From Gautieria morchelliformis (Eukaryota; Basidiomycota; Agaricomycetes; Gomphales; Gomphaceae), in contig WHVA01000141.1 in NCBI GenBank assembly GCA_015179125.1, forward strand, positions 124,001 through 188,000: a DNA stretch of 64,000 nucleotides, in the 5' to 3' direction. Positions 1 to 11,752 of this stretch are shown piece by piece. The translations under genes were made by a program, and so were the position numbers. Positions within the stretch are counted from its first letter, which is position 1; every line of letters begins with the position of its first letter. A model generated the notes under the pieces. The model was not told the origin of the DNA. It saw nothing but the letters and a program-made list of their open reading frames with translations, and did not search any database.

Positions 1-1812
1 TCTCCGATTTGTCACGGTGGACCGCAAATCAGTGCCAAACCCCATAATTTACCGGCGTTGGAGGCGAATGTGCCCATCACATGCATGAGGGTCTACCGTT
101 ATTCCTGGCGGTTCCAGTAGATATAAGTAGGACCCATCAGCCAGATGGTACTTCAACCCTCTCTCTGGGCATCGACTCAAGATGATAGTGCTGAAGTATC
201 TGAGCCCAAGTTCTTGTACAGCACCCGACAATCCAGACAACCAAAACACGTCGCCATCGGATACCACCTCACCTGTGACACCGCACACCGTAGACGGGAA
301 TGGCGTTTTCATCCCTTCTGCTCCACCGACGATACCGAGACCCCTTCCAGTGCCCTCGCCGTCGAATGATGCTGTAGACGGCCCTCCTACAAACCACGGT
401 GAAAGAGGACGTGGCATGCTTGCAACCGTTGAGAAAGTTCCAGCAGCGGCATCGAAGGGTGACGCGCAGGAATCGCCCGGGAAAAATACAACTATCGGTA
501 TGATCGGTAAGTCTGTTTATATATATGCACAAGTATGTTGTGACAGCATTTCTCCAGGGGAAGGAGCCGCAATCGTCCAGTCCGTCTCGAATGCTGTAGC
601 TAGTACAGGCGGGACATCCGCCATCACACAGACCATAGGCACGTTTGCTGCAAAGAATGACATTTTCATGAATGTTCTGGATGATGTATCAAAGCTACAT
701 CCGTTTGTCGCAGGTAGGTCGTAGTAGGAACTCTCCCCAGTAGACTGATGCGACCCCTGATGCATCAGTCGCTGTTGTGGCCTTCAAGGTTAGAGATCAT
801 TGGTTTTCTCCGTGAAACTGAATGTTGATGTATTTTGAAGGCCGTTTGGAGACTTGAGGTGAATCGCAGAGAAAATAACGAGAAGATCAATGCTTTGTAT
901 GAGCAAATGCGGGATATGATGAGCGTTCTCACACAGTGCGTGGGCTTGGATCCGAACTCTCACAGCTTTTCAACCAGTGGATTAGGCTTCAGGATATTCG
1001 GGATCCGGAGCAGATTAGGAACGGCCAAACAATCAAGGGTCGCATGCAGAAACTTGTAGAAGACACTGCTCAAAAAATCGACGATTGTGGAGAAGTCTGT
1101 AGCGCGTATGCTAAAGAGAGTGTTATAGGTATGTGAACGGTCACATATCCACGTTTCTCCCTGCTTAAGAAATTATATACGCTAGCCAAATTCTTTAAGA
1201 GCACCGTTTGGGTAACACAACTGGCTGGTGTTGGCAAGGTTTTCGACGATCGTCGCACCGAATTCCAATTTGCTTTAACTATGCATACTGCGGTTGGCAT
1301 GGACACTGCGAACATCACTCTGGAGTATGTCAAGGGCACGATGACAGCCATGAATGAGAGAATGGAGATGATGTTCAATATAATCGCTCACACGTTATCT
1401 CGCGAGGAACAGCAGCTGAAGGAGGAAGCCGGCAGCGAGAATATCGAGAGTATCCTTGAGAACGAAACACTCCTCATCCGCCTGGCAAAGGACAAACTGA
1501 GAGGGGCGTCTTCAAGTGCTACAAAGCGAAGTAAGGCAGAAGGCAAACCTTATACTTTGGAGGACCTCCGTAAGGATCTTCGTACCGCTCCTAAGGAGGC
1601 AATCGAAAAGAACATGGAGGCTTTTGAACAGAAGCTCAGCCTGCAGAAGAAGCATATTACAGCCGAGATGAATGCGATGGCTGACCGCGTTATTAAAAGC
1701 CTTAAAGCGGGACCGCACGACGAAATCGACGACCCCGCGATTGTCCTGTTCTATGTCATTGCTCACCACGCTTACCTTTCACTTTGTTATGGCAGGACAT
1801 ACGTGCTCTCTG

Positions 1813-2215
1813 GAAAAGAATGGTACGTGACAAGATGTACCCGTTCGGATTGAGCTGAAACTGCATAGGATTGGCGAGGTAGTATCAAATCGCGATATTT
1901 CATCATGGGATTACGCGACCATTTTCACGAGAAGTGGGGTTCGGAAGTTCAAGCTGCTAAAAGCGGTTCGGAAGTCCAAGCTGTTAAAAGCGGTTCGGAA
2001 GTTCAAGGTGTTACGAAAAGAAAGGTACGTGACAACACCTGCTCATTCGGATTGAGCTGAAATTGCATAGGTTTGGCAAAGTAGTATCAAAGCCCGAAAT
2101 GTCGTCAAGGGAAAACGGGATCATTATCAAGAGAAATCGGGTTCGGAATTTCAAGGTGCTAAAAGAGGTTCGGACGAGCAAGGTGTTAAAAGAGGTGATG
2201 CGTCTAGTTCAGCGG
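1813..2215 (+). repeat. Intron-containing internal tandem duplication (offset ~201 bp)
   Basis: The segment beginning at 1813 recurs, diverged, at about 2015. Each copy holds the exon end, a GTACGTGAC donor (1823 and 2024), a 46-47 nt intron with ATTGAGCTGAAA and GCATAG acceptor, then a Trp-x2-Ser-Ile-Lys exon start and a run of GSEVQ-type repeats. Both copies keep the reading frame, so the duplication added an intron and about 50 residues to the gene. Confidence 0.8.
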
Positions 2216-4769
2216 GCAATCCGAACGCGGACGAATGGGCTCTGGCATACTTGAACATACATTGGTTACAACCGATCGGCGAGTCCTTTGATGACGACGC
2301 ATCTGGGTTTATCACTGTGGGCGAAGTCAATACTTTCACCGATGCAACGCCCCTCGACTGGAGGTAAGCGAGATGCTCAGAATTCGAATACCCCGACTTC
2401 GCTGACAGAATGACTAGGCTACCACAATGAATAGCATTTTGGGCAATCGGTAGGATTGAATGCACTTGGGACAATTATATTTCGTTAACGTGGCACATAC
2501 TTCAGGATGGCATCAAACACTCATTTGCTATGGAAAAAAGATCCGTGACATTTTTGCAAAGATGTTCGCTATATTGCCCCGGATCGACGTTTCCAATCAG
2601 GTTTCGATAAACAAGTACCTTTCATATGTCTATCCGAATGTTACTACCATCCTGGCAGCTGTCAACCCATGCCACGTCAATGAGGCTCTACAGGAAAAAT
2701 TTCAGCCTTATATCGAATCCGAGGAGAAGAGACTGAGGGAAAATCTGGAGATGGCGCGTTATGACATAGACGATCTGGACACCCTCGCCTTGATTACGGG
2801 ACCGGGTCGGATTGGTAAAGTAAGTGTCTTAAATCGACTCAAAACAGTATGTGTGCATGTTAATGCCTCGATGTTCATGGCGTAGTACGCACATGCGCTT
2901 TTCTACCTGCTTCTACAGCGTCATTTTGAAATATTCCGAATATGCCAGCATCGTCCTGTTCACCCTGACGAGCTTTGGGTGAGTAATACCCAACTCCAAT
3001 ATAATGGTGTCATAACCTCATTCTACACGTTGCATTAGGATGCCGCCGGATCCATCGGATGCGTAATGAAAGCGTTCATGGAACGTTTTGAACTCTTAAA
3101 ATGTTGGTGCTTATCCTCTCAACACGAATAGTCCTGATACTTGTATCGTTTGCAGCTGTTTTCAGGCAACGGAGATTGGACCTGACAGAGCAGTTGGCAA
3201 CATTTGCGCATGGCATGGTAAGGACTCTTATACCGTAGCCGACTACTGAGGAAATAGCTGTGGCCAGTTTAAATACCTCGATAATCCGGACGGCTTGCGG
3301 GAGGCCATCAGGAAAGATGAATTTTTGGATTACTCTTACGACGACAAGTTGGAAAGCCAAGATCTCAAAGACGTGGACATCCTCAGATTTCAAGTGGATC
3401 AACAATTGGTGGATATTGATCCCTATCCTCCGCCCCCCAACCCCAAACCCCTTGAAGCTGCTTCACTCGCTAGCGTGCTGGGGACTTGGAACGGCTTCTG
3501 GTATCGGAATGTCTTATCCACTCTTCCCTGTCGAGGCATGCTGTCCATGACATTGCATCTACCAGAGGAAAAACAGACTCTACTGTTTGAAGGGTCTTCA
3601 CAAAGTAATCTGGGCAAAGAGCAGACCCTACGGTTCGAAAGGTCTTTACGAAGCAATCTAGGCAAGTTCACGCTCTATGGTAGGTGCAGCCAGGACGCAG
3701 CGGCCAATTCTTTCCACTTCAGCATGAAACGTGACCTTGTGTCCAATCATCGCACTCAGTATTGGGATGGCCAGTTCGACGTGGCTACAGAAACGATTAC
3801 GGGGACGTGGGGCACCGACTCTGATGTTTCAGCACATATTGGAACCTTTATTCTGAAAAGGACCGCTCCCGAGGATCTTAGGTTCCGTCCTGCGCCTGCG
3901 ACTATTGAAGCTAACAAAGCACGTTCTCTCTGGGTATATGCCCTCAACGCTGTTGAAGCGCGAGTCCGCCGTCAATTGTGGTCCTGGTCCCATTTCAAGG
4001 AACGGAGAGACAACAGAGAAGAATTTATAACATTATACACACGACACGGTCACTTGGGTCGTCCTCTCATCAATAGGAAAGAGCTGTGGAGATTCCGCCG
4101 TGTGCGGGAAAAACTCACGGCCGCAGATAGCCGATTTTATCATTCCCTGGCAGACGACAGAATTCGAAAAACTATAAATCATGGGTAGAGTACAGGATTA
4201 CTCCAAGCTTTGCATGGTACTAACATCCTGGCACGACATAGAGTTCAATGTGCCAAATGCCACGGCACAATCGGTGGAACGCGGATTATATGCCTCATCT
4301 GTCAACCGAACGCGTGGGGCACCTTGGATCTGTGTGAGGATTCTGAGTGTGTCGCCGCCTCTATAGAGCAGGACAGTTTGCCGACGCCACATCTTCCAAC
4401 GCACGACGTTATCAAAGTCAGATGCTTTGTGCACATGGTACATTTTGGAAAGCTGGAACGCGAAGCGGTACAAGCACTTGAGCGTGTCCGAGTCCTCTTG
4501 GGCACTGGCGACAATGCTTCGGACTTGGAGGAAGCATACGATAACGATTACCCGTCTCAAGTTACTCAGGCAGCTCCAGACCGAGCCTCGATGAAGTTGG
4601 GGAGCAGCCACCACTGCACCTTTTGTAACGTCAAGATCACACCGCCCTGCTGGTATTATATACATGGAGAAGGTCCCTTATCTTCCCCCTCCTTCCCGTT
4701 CGGCACCTGACGTCTGTCGTTATTATCAGGGGACACATTTATTTGTGACGCATGTGAAGTCAAGGAGGA

Positions 4770-4914
4770 GGCAGGTCTCAAGGAACACGATGAGGAAGAT
4801 TTCAAGAACCAATGCCAGGCATTTTTGTAGACACACGATAAGGCACGTTTGATGAAACAATACGAGGCAATTTTCAAGAAACAGGATGAGGCAGGTTTCA
4901 AGAACCAAGATGAT
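4770..4914 (+). repeat. Six degenerate 24-bp tandem units (8-residue repeat)
   Basis: Period-24 units starting AGGCAGGT/AGGCA encode E-A-x-x-K-x-x-D type octapeptides that extend the coiled coil of the EF-hand/ZZ gene. The third unit contains the in-frame TAG at 4828-4830. Confidence 0.75.
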
Positions 4915-5038
4915 GCATATGATCTCGTCCGATGCCAGTCGTTGAGGCCTGCTACAGCCGTGGCGCTTTCAACAAAGGAGCGGTTGGGAAATCTCGAGGA
5001 AAGGTTCCTGGCCCTCGATTCCAAGATGGATGACCGAT

Positions 5039-5256
5039 TAGGAAGGGTTGAAGAATTGCTCAACTCGATGCTGAAGAAAGTGAAGGAATGAAGTGTAACA
5101 TTGAAGGACCTTTATCTTGGCTGTATTTCTTCCAGAACCATAAATTGTAGGAAGGGTTGAAGAATTGCTCAACTCGATGCTGAAGAAAGTGAAGGAATGA
5201 AGTGTAACATTGAAGGACCTTTATCTTGGCTGTATTTCTTCCAGAACCATAAATTG
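5039..5256 (+). repeat. Perfect 109-bp tandem duplication over the gene's 3' end
   Basis: 5039-5147 is repeated without mismatch at 5148-5256. The unit contains the last codons, stop codon and early 3' flank of the EF-hand/ZZ gene. Identity implies a recent event; the first stop at 5089 still ends translation. Confidence 0.9.
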
Positions 5257-5329
5257 ATCGGCTACAAGGTTGTCGGAAGCCAGCTTGGCGCGTTCAATCT
5301 CCACGACCCAGACAACATTAGTGCAAGAA

Positions 5330-6045
5330 TCGTTTTGCTGTCATTAGTATATATTTGTCGTTACATTACAACCGCGGACGCGACCTCATTATAGACATGT
5401 TGCTAGATAGCGGCCGGCGGACGACCCACCGTGCAATATAGTAGAGTTGGACAAACGTATTGAAGAGGCACCGTTTTCAGGACAGGATGAGCTCACCATG
5501 TGTGACGGAGGGAATAACTTGATGGCTTCAGATTTGCACATATAAGTGCTAAACATTCGAATACATCAGCGGGGTGTGTGTTAATCCTGGATCCATTCCC
5601 GCGTTGATCATGCACGTTTTCCCAGCTTCCTATCGCGCATTGATGATGCACTTCGTTGTTTCTATTCTCTCAACGTCAATGCTGTTCTCGTCCTGTGCAC
5701 TCTGCTCTTTTCAATCGAGTCGTGACTTGGAGCCAGTGTGAAATATTATTGTATCGATGACTATACTTCAAAAGCTGATTCTTTTGCACCCGTGACTCCG
5801 GGGCTATCTCAATTGGGAGTAGAGCGTATTCGTGTCAGGGGGTGGGCAAAGCTTTCCATTTAATTTTGCTGCGCGACGCTGGGTGGGCCTGCCCTAAACC
5901 GATCACGTGGGTGACCAGTGCGCCTCTGCGGTTTTCGATGGCGGCCACCCTCGCCCTCTGTCGCTATCAGCCATAATGCATCCGTTTTCACCACCGCCAA
6001 CCCATGGTCCCAGCACAGCCTCCTCCACGCTATAAGACGGCCACT
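5330..6045 (+). repeat. Diverged copy of the Myb gene promoter and first codons
   Basis: This stretch aligns with 50805-51530, upstream of the Myb/SANT gene. Shared landmarks in order are the TTAGTATATATT start, the CATGTTGCTAG stretch, a conserved block around the GAATACATCAGCGGGGTG motif, an AACCGATCACGTG box (CACGTG at 5904-5909 and 51388-51393), and the start ATGCATCCGTTTTCACC at 5974. The coding copy stops at a TAA about 20 codons later, so it is a truncated 5' gene fragment. Indels between the start codon and CACGTG break the upstream frames, which supports the ATG at 51475 as the true Myb start. Confidence 0.8.
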
Positions 6046-6059
6046 CGAATCAGCAACCA

Positions 6060-8128
6060 AGAATGGCGCGAACTAAAGTGAAAGTAACACCGGCTTACCA
6101 GATACAAGAAAACTTGGTGCCACTGGGATTCCCAACAGTGTCAGTTGCTTCGGGTAGTTGTATTCTAGTTTTTCAAATGGATGAGCTCAAACGCGCGCAG
6201 CTGAAAGTCATCCGAACCAGCCACAAACCAGTTCTTGCCTCATAAATATCACACTGCAGAAAGCGCCGGCACCTGAAAATCAGATGAAAAGGAACTTGAG
6301 TTTCAGTACAAAACCAGCTAAAAATCAGTGCTCAAGCACTGATTTTTAGCTCCTGAAGCATTCTCGGCCCCTTTGACCATGAACTGATTTCTAGTAGTGA
6401 AAATGTCCCACTTTGCACTGTTTTTTTAGCTCAAAATGAACTGAATTCTAGCTTGTTTAGGACTAATAATAAGTACATTCAGAACTACTTTTTAGGTACA
6501 GAGATCATTGCCTAGCGAGAGCTCGGGGTGTGCGTATCTGAACCAATACAGGACTGCAACAGGACGGACATACAGAGATAAAGTCATAATGAAACCGCAG
6601 GCGAGTGGCCAAACTGGGTACGTTTCATCCTTTCTAATGGGCACATGCAAATGGAACGATACCTGAATCACACTTCGTTCAATATGCATCCCATAATGTA
6701 ACAGACAACATACCAGGCATACTGCACCGAGACAACAGATGCACACAACCAGATTGACTGGACATCGTATCAGCATGGTCGCGGCTCATGACATAAAATA
6801 TGATATGAGCACATACCGATATTGCTGACAACACCGTGCGGAGGACGTTTGACTGCAGAGATATAGGCTCGATCTGCACGAGCTGCCCCAGTCCAGCGAT
6901 GCCCTGGATATATGAGCGGCGCATTTGACGGCATCGTCTGTGCAAGCCTGTTCTGGAATATATCACCCGTGTGGACTGCAGGCAATTAGCGAGGAATACC
7001 TCCGCTCAGATTCGGCACAGGACTCACCAAGCCAGAAGTAGTGCCGATAAACCTCACCAAGCAACTTACTCGTGACACAGGGCAAAGCTATGTGATCAGA
7101 CGGGCAGTGGTGAGACTTTCACTGTATTCGAGTCTCCATGAAAGAGATTTTCATGGGAGTGTACGAGGACTACAATGTAGACGTGATGCTGGTCTAATGT
7201 GAAGGCATCATAATGGGTAACGTGAATTTATGTGTCTTAATGATTCCAGAAGCAGATTTCTTGTGTTTCTTCATCTGATTCTTTGAGCGAAGCGCTTGCC
7301 GTGATGGTACGTGCTATATCACACCTGGCGATATCATCAGTAGTAGGCCAGTTTCCTGAAAGTTTGCAGCTGGATTGATATGATGTGGTTGTGGATATAT
7401 ACCGGATCCGGAGAAGAGAGCATTGTATTTGGATTTCAGCGGAAGCCTGGATACTGAAAGAGATGCATTAATAGCAAGCGGATAAACCACAGAATGAATG
7501 TCTGTGTCGAGCATGTTTTTAGTGTGAGGACGACAATGACGCTACGAGGTTGAGGTACGAAGTGATGATCTGTAAAATGCCTGGCTGCATATATGAGGTG
7601 CGCAGTATGAGAATGTCAGAAATGGCATCTATTACAAACGATGGATCTCACATGTGTTTATTTCGATCATTGATCGATGAAGACTTGTCCTCAACGAGTC
7701 CGGGCCAGGAACCTGAAGTGATTCGTCGTAAGGATCATCAGCAGTATATGAGTACGAGGCCGGAATAACTTGGGAGAGCGGAACCGGAGGTGTATTATTT
7801 AGTACGCGCTAATCCAGATGATCGGTATTGGTATCAGTATTAGTCACACACGAGGCATATATTATGTGCAGAGGGGATTGGATGAGCGTTAGAAGACAAA
7901 GCACAGTCAAGAGATTATAAGAATTTTGAACAACCAGCGGAACTGCCTGGAGAATTGAACACAAGCTGATGGAATGAGGAAGACAAACGACCTGACTTCA
8001 GAAAAAGCTACGAATCTCTGGCTGGAGGCATCCGAGAAGAATCACCTTATGCTGTGGCTAGCTCTCCCACAGCGGGAACTCCAGTGATATACATGTTGCC
8101 AATTAGCTTCGCAGTGTTAGGGTGGTGG
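6060..8128. other. Gene-poor stretch
   Basis: No gene could be supported. A 60-codon ORF at 6063-6245 (+) and overlapping minus-strand ORFs at 6492-6985 with hydrophobic runs resemble no family I recognise. The minus-strand ORFs could be exons of a small membrane protein because splice-like GTATGTGC and CAG sites sit between them, but the model is weak. Confidence 0.4.
6315..6352. repeat. Perfect palindrome in AT-rich repeat
   Basis: Arms AGCTAAAAATCAGTGCT and its reverse complement are separated by two bases. Similar CAGTACTGATTTTTAG words recur at 9395-9560, suggesting subterminal sequences of a DNA transposon; no clear termini were found. Confidence 0.6.
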
Positions 8129-8217
8129 TGGTGCCGGTATAGCGGTGGTGCCGGTATAGCGGTGGTGCCGGTATAGCGGTGGTGCCGGTATAGCGGTGGT
8201 GCCGGTATAGCGGTGGT
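8129..8217 (+). repeat. 17-bp tandem repeat, about five copies
   Basis: Unit GTGGTGCCGGTATAGCG repeats with essentially no divergence. It is not in a recognisable coding frame. Confidence 0.9.
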
Positions 8218-8453
8218 AGGAAGCAAGGAGCGTGGGAGCTATTTAGTAAGATGGCGGAGTATCAAATGACTCGCGAACAAAAAAAAAAGGTGACGTGAGC
8301 TTGACGAGAAACACTAGGCTAATGCTGTCTCCCGGTCATGCTTGCAGCTTCTATCATTACAAATGTGGGGAAACGTATGCTCTCGCCACCCCATGGCTCG
8401 GCGCACTCGATGAAATTGTGAGCCTGGGGATGGAGGGTGCAGGCAGGTGAAAG

Positions 8454-9346
8454 GTGTCTTGGAGTAGGAATTATATGTCCCCTCCCATTCTTCCCTCGCA
8501 TTCCATGCATCCCACACCATATACGGCCTCCGATACCCTCACCCCCCTCCCAATATTCTACCATCGCTTCAGAACGTACTGCTCTACATGGAACCTCGAG
8601 CTATTTACCTCCGAAACTACAGCGCAGCCACCCCCGGTCCCCGTTCCCGCTTCGATTCGGGCTAACGTAGACAGCTCAGCGACTTCTCACACTCCCTCAC
8701 GCCGCTCCTATGAGCTGCCAGTTCATGCTCAACGGAGTTGGGATGCAGGGAATTCTGTCTGCTGTAATGACAATACGAGAATGGTACGTATTTGACTCTT
8801 GACCCTCGGAGCTGTTGCTATTACTGATCGATCATAGCCATCGCCTGTGACTTGTTCTATGCGACTGTCCAGGGGTTAGTTATCAGTGGCCTGCGTGTGG
8901 ACAGCTTCTATTTCTCCGACCTCGAAACGTCGTGGTTCAACACTCTGCACTGCCGGGATGGTTTACTACCCGTTCCTGGAAATTTGAGCCGCCCCCCGTC
9001 GTGAGTATGGTCTTCAAAGGTTCAACGACACTATTTCTCGTCGCTCACGCTGATTCCACAGTCCATCTTCCTCACGATCCGTCAAGGATTCCTCCACTCT
9101 TTGTTACCACCTGTTCCGGTGCCCAATGAAGTGGCTGTTGTGCAGCCATGCTCAACTGGTGGGAAGGATGCAACCAGTGAGGTAACGACATACACAGAGA
9201 CGAGGGTCTCTGTAGTGATCAATTTGCGTACCATGGAATGCGTCATTGGGAGCGTGAAGCGAGGAGGGAATGAATGGGGCATAGTGGACAGAAGCGGTGA
9301 TTTCGCCAGGGCGGTGTTTGTGGACCCGGAGATTGATCATGATTAG
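8454..9346 (+). CDS. Unrecognised protein, related to the ORF at 50010-50709
   Basis: The function is not recognised. A Pro/Ser/Thr-rich 5' part (from about 8454) is followed by splice-like sites near 8785-8838 and 8878-8930 and a final exon ending at 9346. The C-terminal ~55 residues contain CVIGSVKRGG, WGIVDRSG and DFARAVFVD. The same pattern occurs in order at the end of the minus-strand ORF near 50.0-50.1 kb, so this is a repeated family, probably mobile-element associated. Exon structure 5' of 9000 is tentative. AT-rich repeat DNA starts immediately downstream. Confidence 0.45.
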
Positions 9347-9397
9347 GTAAAAAAATTTTTTATTCATCATTGGACTTTGCATTTTTTCCTGTACCTA

Positions 9398-9560
9398 AAT
9401 TTCAGTACTTGTATAGTACTGATTTTTAGTGCTGGATGAAATTTATTTTTTGGGGACTACATTTCAGTACTTGTATAGTACTGATTTTTAGTGCTGTATG
9501 AAATTATTTTTTGAGGACTAAATTTCAGTACATAGTGCAAGCGGAACTGAAATATAGTGC
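9398..9560. repeat. AT-rich repeats with CAGTACT-TTTTAG motif
   Basis: Two near-identical ~63-bp units (ATTTCAGTACTTGTATAGTA and following) are in tandem, with a third partial unit. They share words with the palindrome at 6315-6352. Likely subterminal repeats of a degraded transposon. Confidence 0.6.
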
Positions 9561-9606
9561 TTATTCTTTCTACAGTGATCAGATCGAAGAACACTGTGTA
9601 GGTCGT

Positions 9607-10008
9607 TTAAGATAGAAAGAAGGAGAAAGAGCCATCTTCGTAAGGAAACAGACCGCCTTTTACCTCATCATCCCAATTCGCCTTTCGCCTTTTCAGCGCA
9701 GTCATGGCCTGTGAGAACTCATTTTCTGGCACCCACCCATCGCGTCCACAGTCAATATCTTCATCCTGAGAAGTAATAGATTCTTGGCACTTAGCATACC
9801 GCTCCAATTCCTGCTCGTGATTCCGAAGCTCATCATCTGTAAATTTTATAAGACACTGAGAGCCCTCATGCATCATGGGCAAAGGTCTCCCAGATGTCTC
9901 GGAGGTGGACGAGCGCTTGTCGTAGTGGTACCAAACTGTCGCTCCAGGATCTGAGAACGTGGTACAGCAAAATAGCCAGGTCTGCGCCAAAAGGCATCGT
10001 ACACACAA
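9607..10008 (-). CDS. Uncharacterised ORF, 133 codons
   Basis: An uninterrupted ORF, Asp/Glu-rich, with WYHYDKRSS near its start. No domain is recognised. It lies head-to-head with the LINE fragment that follows and may itself be transposon-derived. Coding status rests only on length. Confidence 0.3.
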   Translation of the reverse strand: MCVRCLLAQTWLFCCTTFSDPGATVWYHYDKRSSTSETSGRPLPMMHEGSQCLIKFTDDELRNHEQELERYAKCQESITSQDEDIDCGRDGWVPENEFSQAMTALKRRKANWDDEVKGGLFPYEDGSFSFFLS

Positions 10009-10176
10009 TCATCCTCCTCGGATTCTCTGTCACAATCTTCTGCTCATATATGGGATAGCCCGAGACGTCTCCGTTGTTGATTTCTCATCCATGTATCCGA
10101 CGGTAATGCTGTGCGCGAGCATATCACCTGAGAACATATCTATGTTCAAGTCCTCGAACAAGAAGGGAACCGTCTC

Positions 10177-10872
10177 TTGGACAGAGCCGTTGGTCGGCAC
10201 AGAAGTGGAGACATTTGGATCTCTACCTGCTCTGAGGATGAACGGAACGACCTCGTCGAGACTTCTCGCCAATGGCTCCCCAAATTGTCTGTCAACCTCT
10301 CCATTTCCCCCAGGTTATACCCCATCATTGTCCATGGATTTCCCACCTCCTTCGATCTATCACGAGACAGCGATGACATCGCCACCCTGTTGGACCAAAA
10401 CGAGCATATCATTACGCACCCCTCCATGCTCCAGCATGCCGAGTTCATATCTCGCTCTCCTCGACAAAATGCAAAAATGCACTCCTCCCTGATCCTATAT
10501 CTCAGTGATCTTGATGCTGCTAACAACTGCATCAAGCAGCATATTGCATATCAAGGATGCCTCCACTCAACCATGCGATTCACACGCCACCCCCCACAAT
10601 GCTTCAACTGTTATCGCTTCGGTCACTTTGCACGCTCCTGTAAAGACAAGACAAAATGTGGCCTATGCTCAGGACCACATCTCACACATGACTGCAAATG
10701 TGCCTATGTGAACAACTGCAGTGAGGTGGTCACATGCCAACACATTGTCCGGAAATGTTCCCTCTGCGACGGCCCCCATTCGGCAACTGACCGCAAATGC
10801 CCTGCACGCAAACATATCCTTGAGTGTCACCTTCAGTGGACTGCTACCGTAGATGGCCTCTACCATGAATAA
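10177..10872 (+). mobile_element. LINE (non-LTR retrotransposon) ORF1 fragment with zinc knuckles
   Basis: An open frame of about 230 codons ends in a gag-like cluster: CFNCYRFGHFARSC (C-x2-C-x4-H-x4-C) followed by CGLCSGPHLTHDC and CSLCDGPHSATDRKC. The upstream part, with a PxLYPIIVHG-like stretch, fits the ORF1 RNA-binding protein of basidiomycete LINEs. No endonuclease or reverse-transcriptase ORF follows, so the element is 3'-deleted. That is unlike the 5' truncation usual for LINEs. Confidence 0.75.
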
Positions 10873-11752
10873 TAGATGTCAACTAATCCACTGCCTCCCT
10901 TGCATACCACCACCTCTGACCACTGGCCCATACCGATGCCCATCATTTATTACCCGACGCAGGTCCTCGAGAACGAGCCTACACGCAACCAGTACTCCCT
11001 CCTTATTCCCATCAACATCTAGTAACATTAATATTTGTGGCGCCGCAGAGGTTAAGCTATTACTAGCTTACCCTGGGATCTCGTTTTTATCCCTCTCAAC
11101 CTCATGAAATGCACCGCCCTCGCTCTCCCTCCTGTAGTCTTACTGCGATATCCTCCCTTCGTTAAAGTAGCTTGCCATAGACCTACATGCATGTAGCTTA
11201 CAGTGCACCATAAGCGCCATGCGCTTCGAGCACTCTAATTGATTTTCTCTCTCTCTCTCTCTCTTGGACAGACACATGCGTGATATATCAGTACGGAGAG
11301 GATGCCGCCGTCTTCGAGAATGTTGACATATTGTGGGTGGCTATCACGCGTTGTGGTGGCTAAAGGGCCGCGGAGGGGTGTTGTGCTGTGGTGGCTAAGG
11401 GACTACAGTATGTACATGTGTGCTTGGATGTGAGAATTAGAAATCCGACACCTTTTGCCGAGATTTCTCCGCGTATTGTGCAATAGCTTAGCTCTGCTTT
11501 CTTTCTGGAGCAACCGCGGCCGTACATCTAGTCGTCCTTATCCCCTAAATATATATGCAGGTACATGGCTCCACAAGCTTAAGGAACTCGGGTCTAAAAC
11601 CTTTAGCGCCGTCACACGTCAATCAGCCCGCTTAAGTCCAATCGAACAAAGGAATCGATAAGGCGTTGACAGCGTCACATGTAATCAATGCATTGCGATA
11701 ATATATAACTATAACAGCGATGAAGTTCGTCTTCTACTACCTTTTACCAACC
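10873..11752. other. Non-coding stretch with CT microsatellite
   Basis: No gene seen. A CT dinucleotide run sits at about 11246-11264. From about 11640 the sequence matches 21669 onward, the 5' flank shared by the zinc-finger paralogues A and B. Confidence 0.6.

Larger units (their letters stand above)
182..5091 (+). pseudogene. EF-hand / ZZ-finger basidiomycete family protein, with two in-frame stops
   Basis: A long multi-exon gene follows the plan of a conserved, functionally uncharacterised Agaricomycete family. The N-terminal part is Pro/Ser-rich, followed by helical segments (exons near 558-713, 769-788, 841-1128, 1186-1742). A canonical EF-hand loop DDDASGFITVGE is at 2290-2325 (Asp1, Asp3, Ser5, Gly6, Glu12). 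A central region ends near 4184, followed by a Cys-rich ZZ-type region (CAKC, CLIC, later CTFC and CDAC) from 4242 and a C-terminal coiled coil ending at the TGA of 5089-5091. Introns are 46-60 nt; the one at 4185-4241 contains TACTAAC. In the frame that keeps family similarity, TGA at 2428-2430 replaces an expected Trp codon in the exon 2418-2449, and TAG at 4828-4830 falls in a short repeat. The gene is therefore either a recent pseudogene or mis-sequenced. Splice sites near 936-977 are uncertain. The ATG at 182 is chosen for its Pro/Ser-rich lead-in; an upstream start is possible. Confidence 0.62.
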
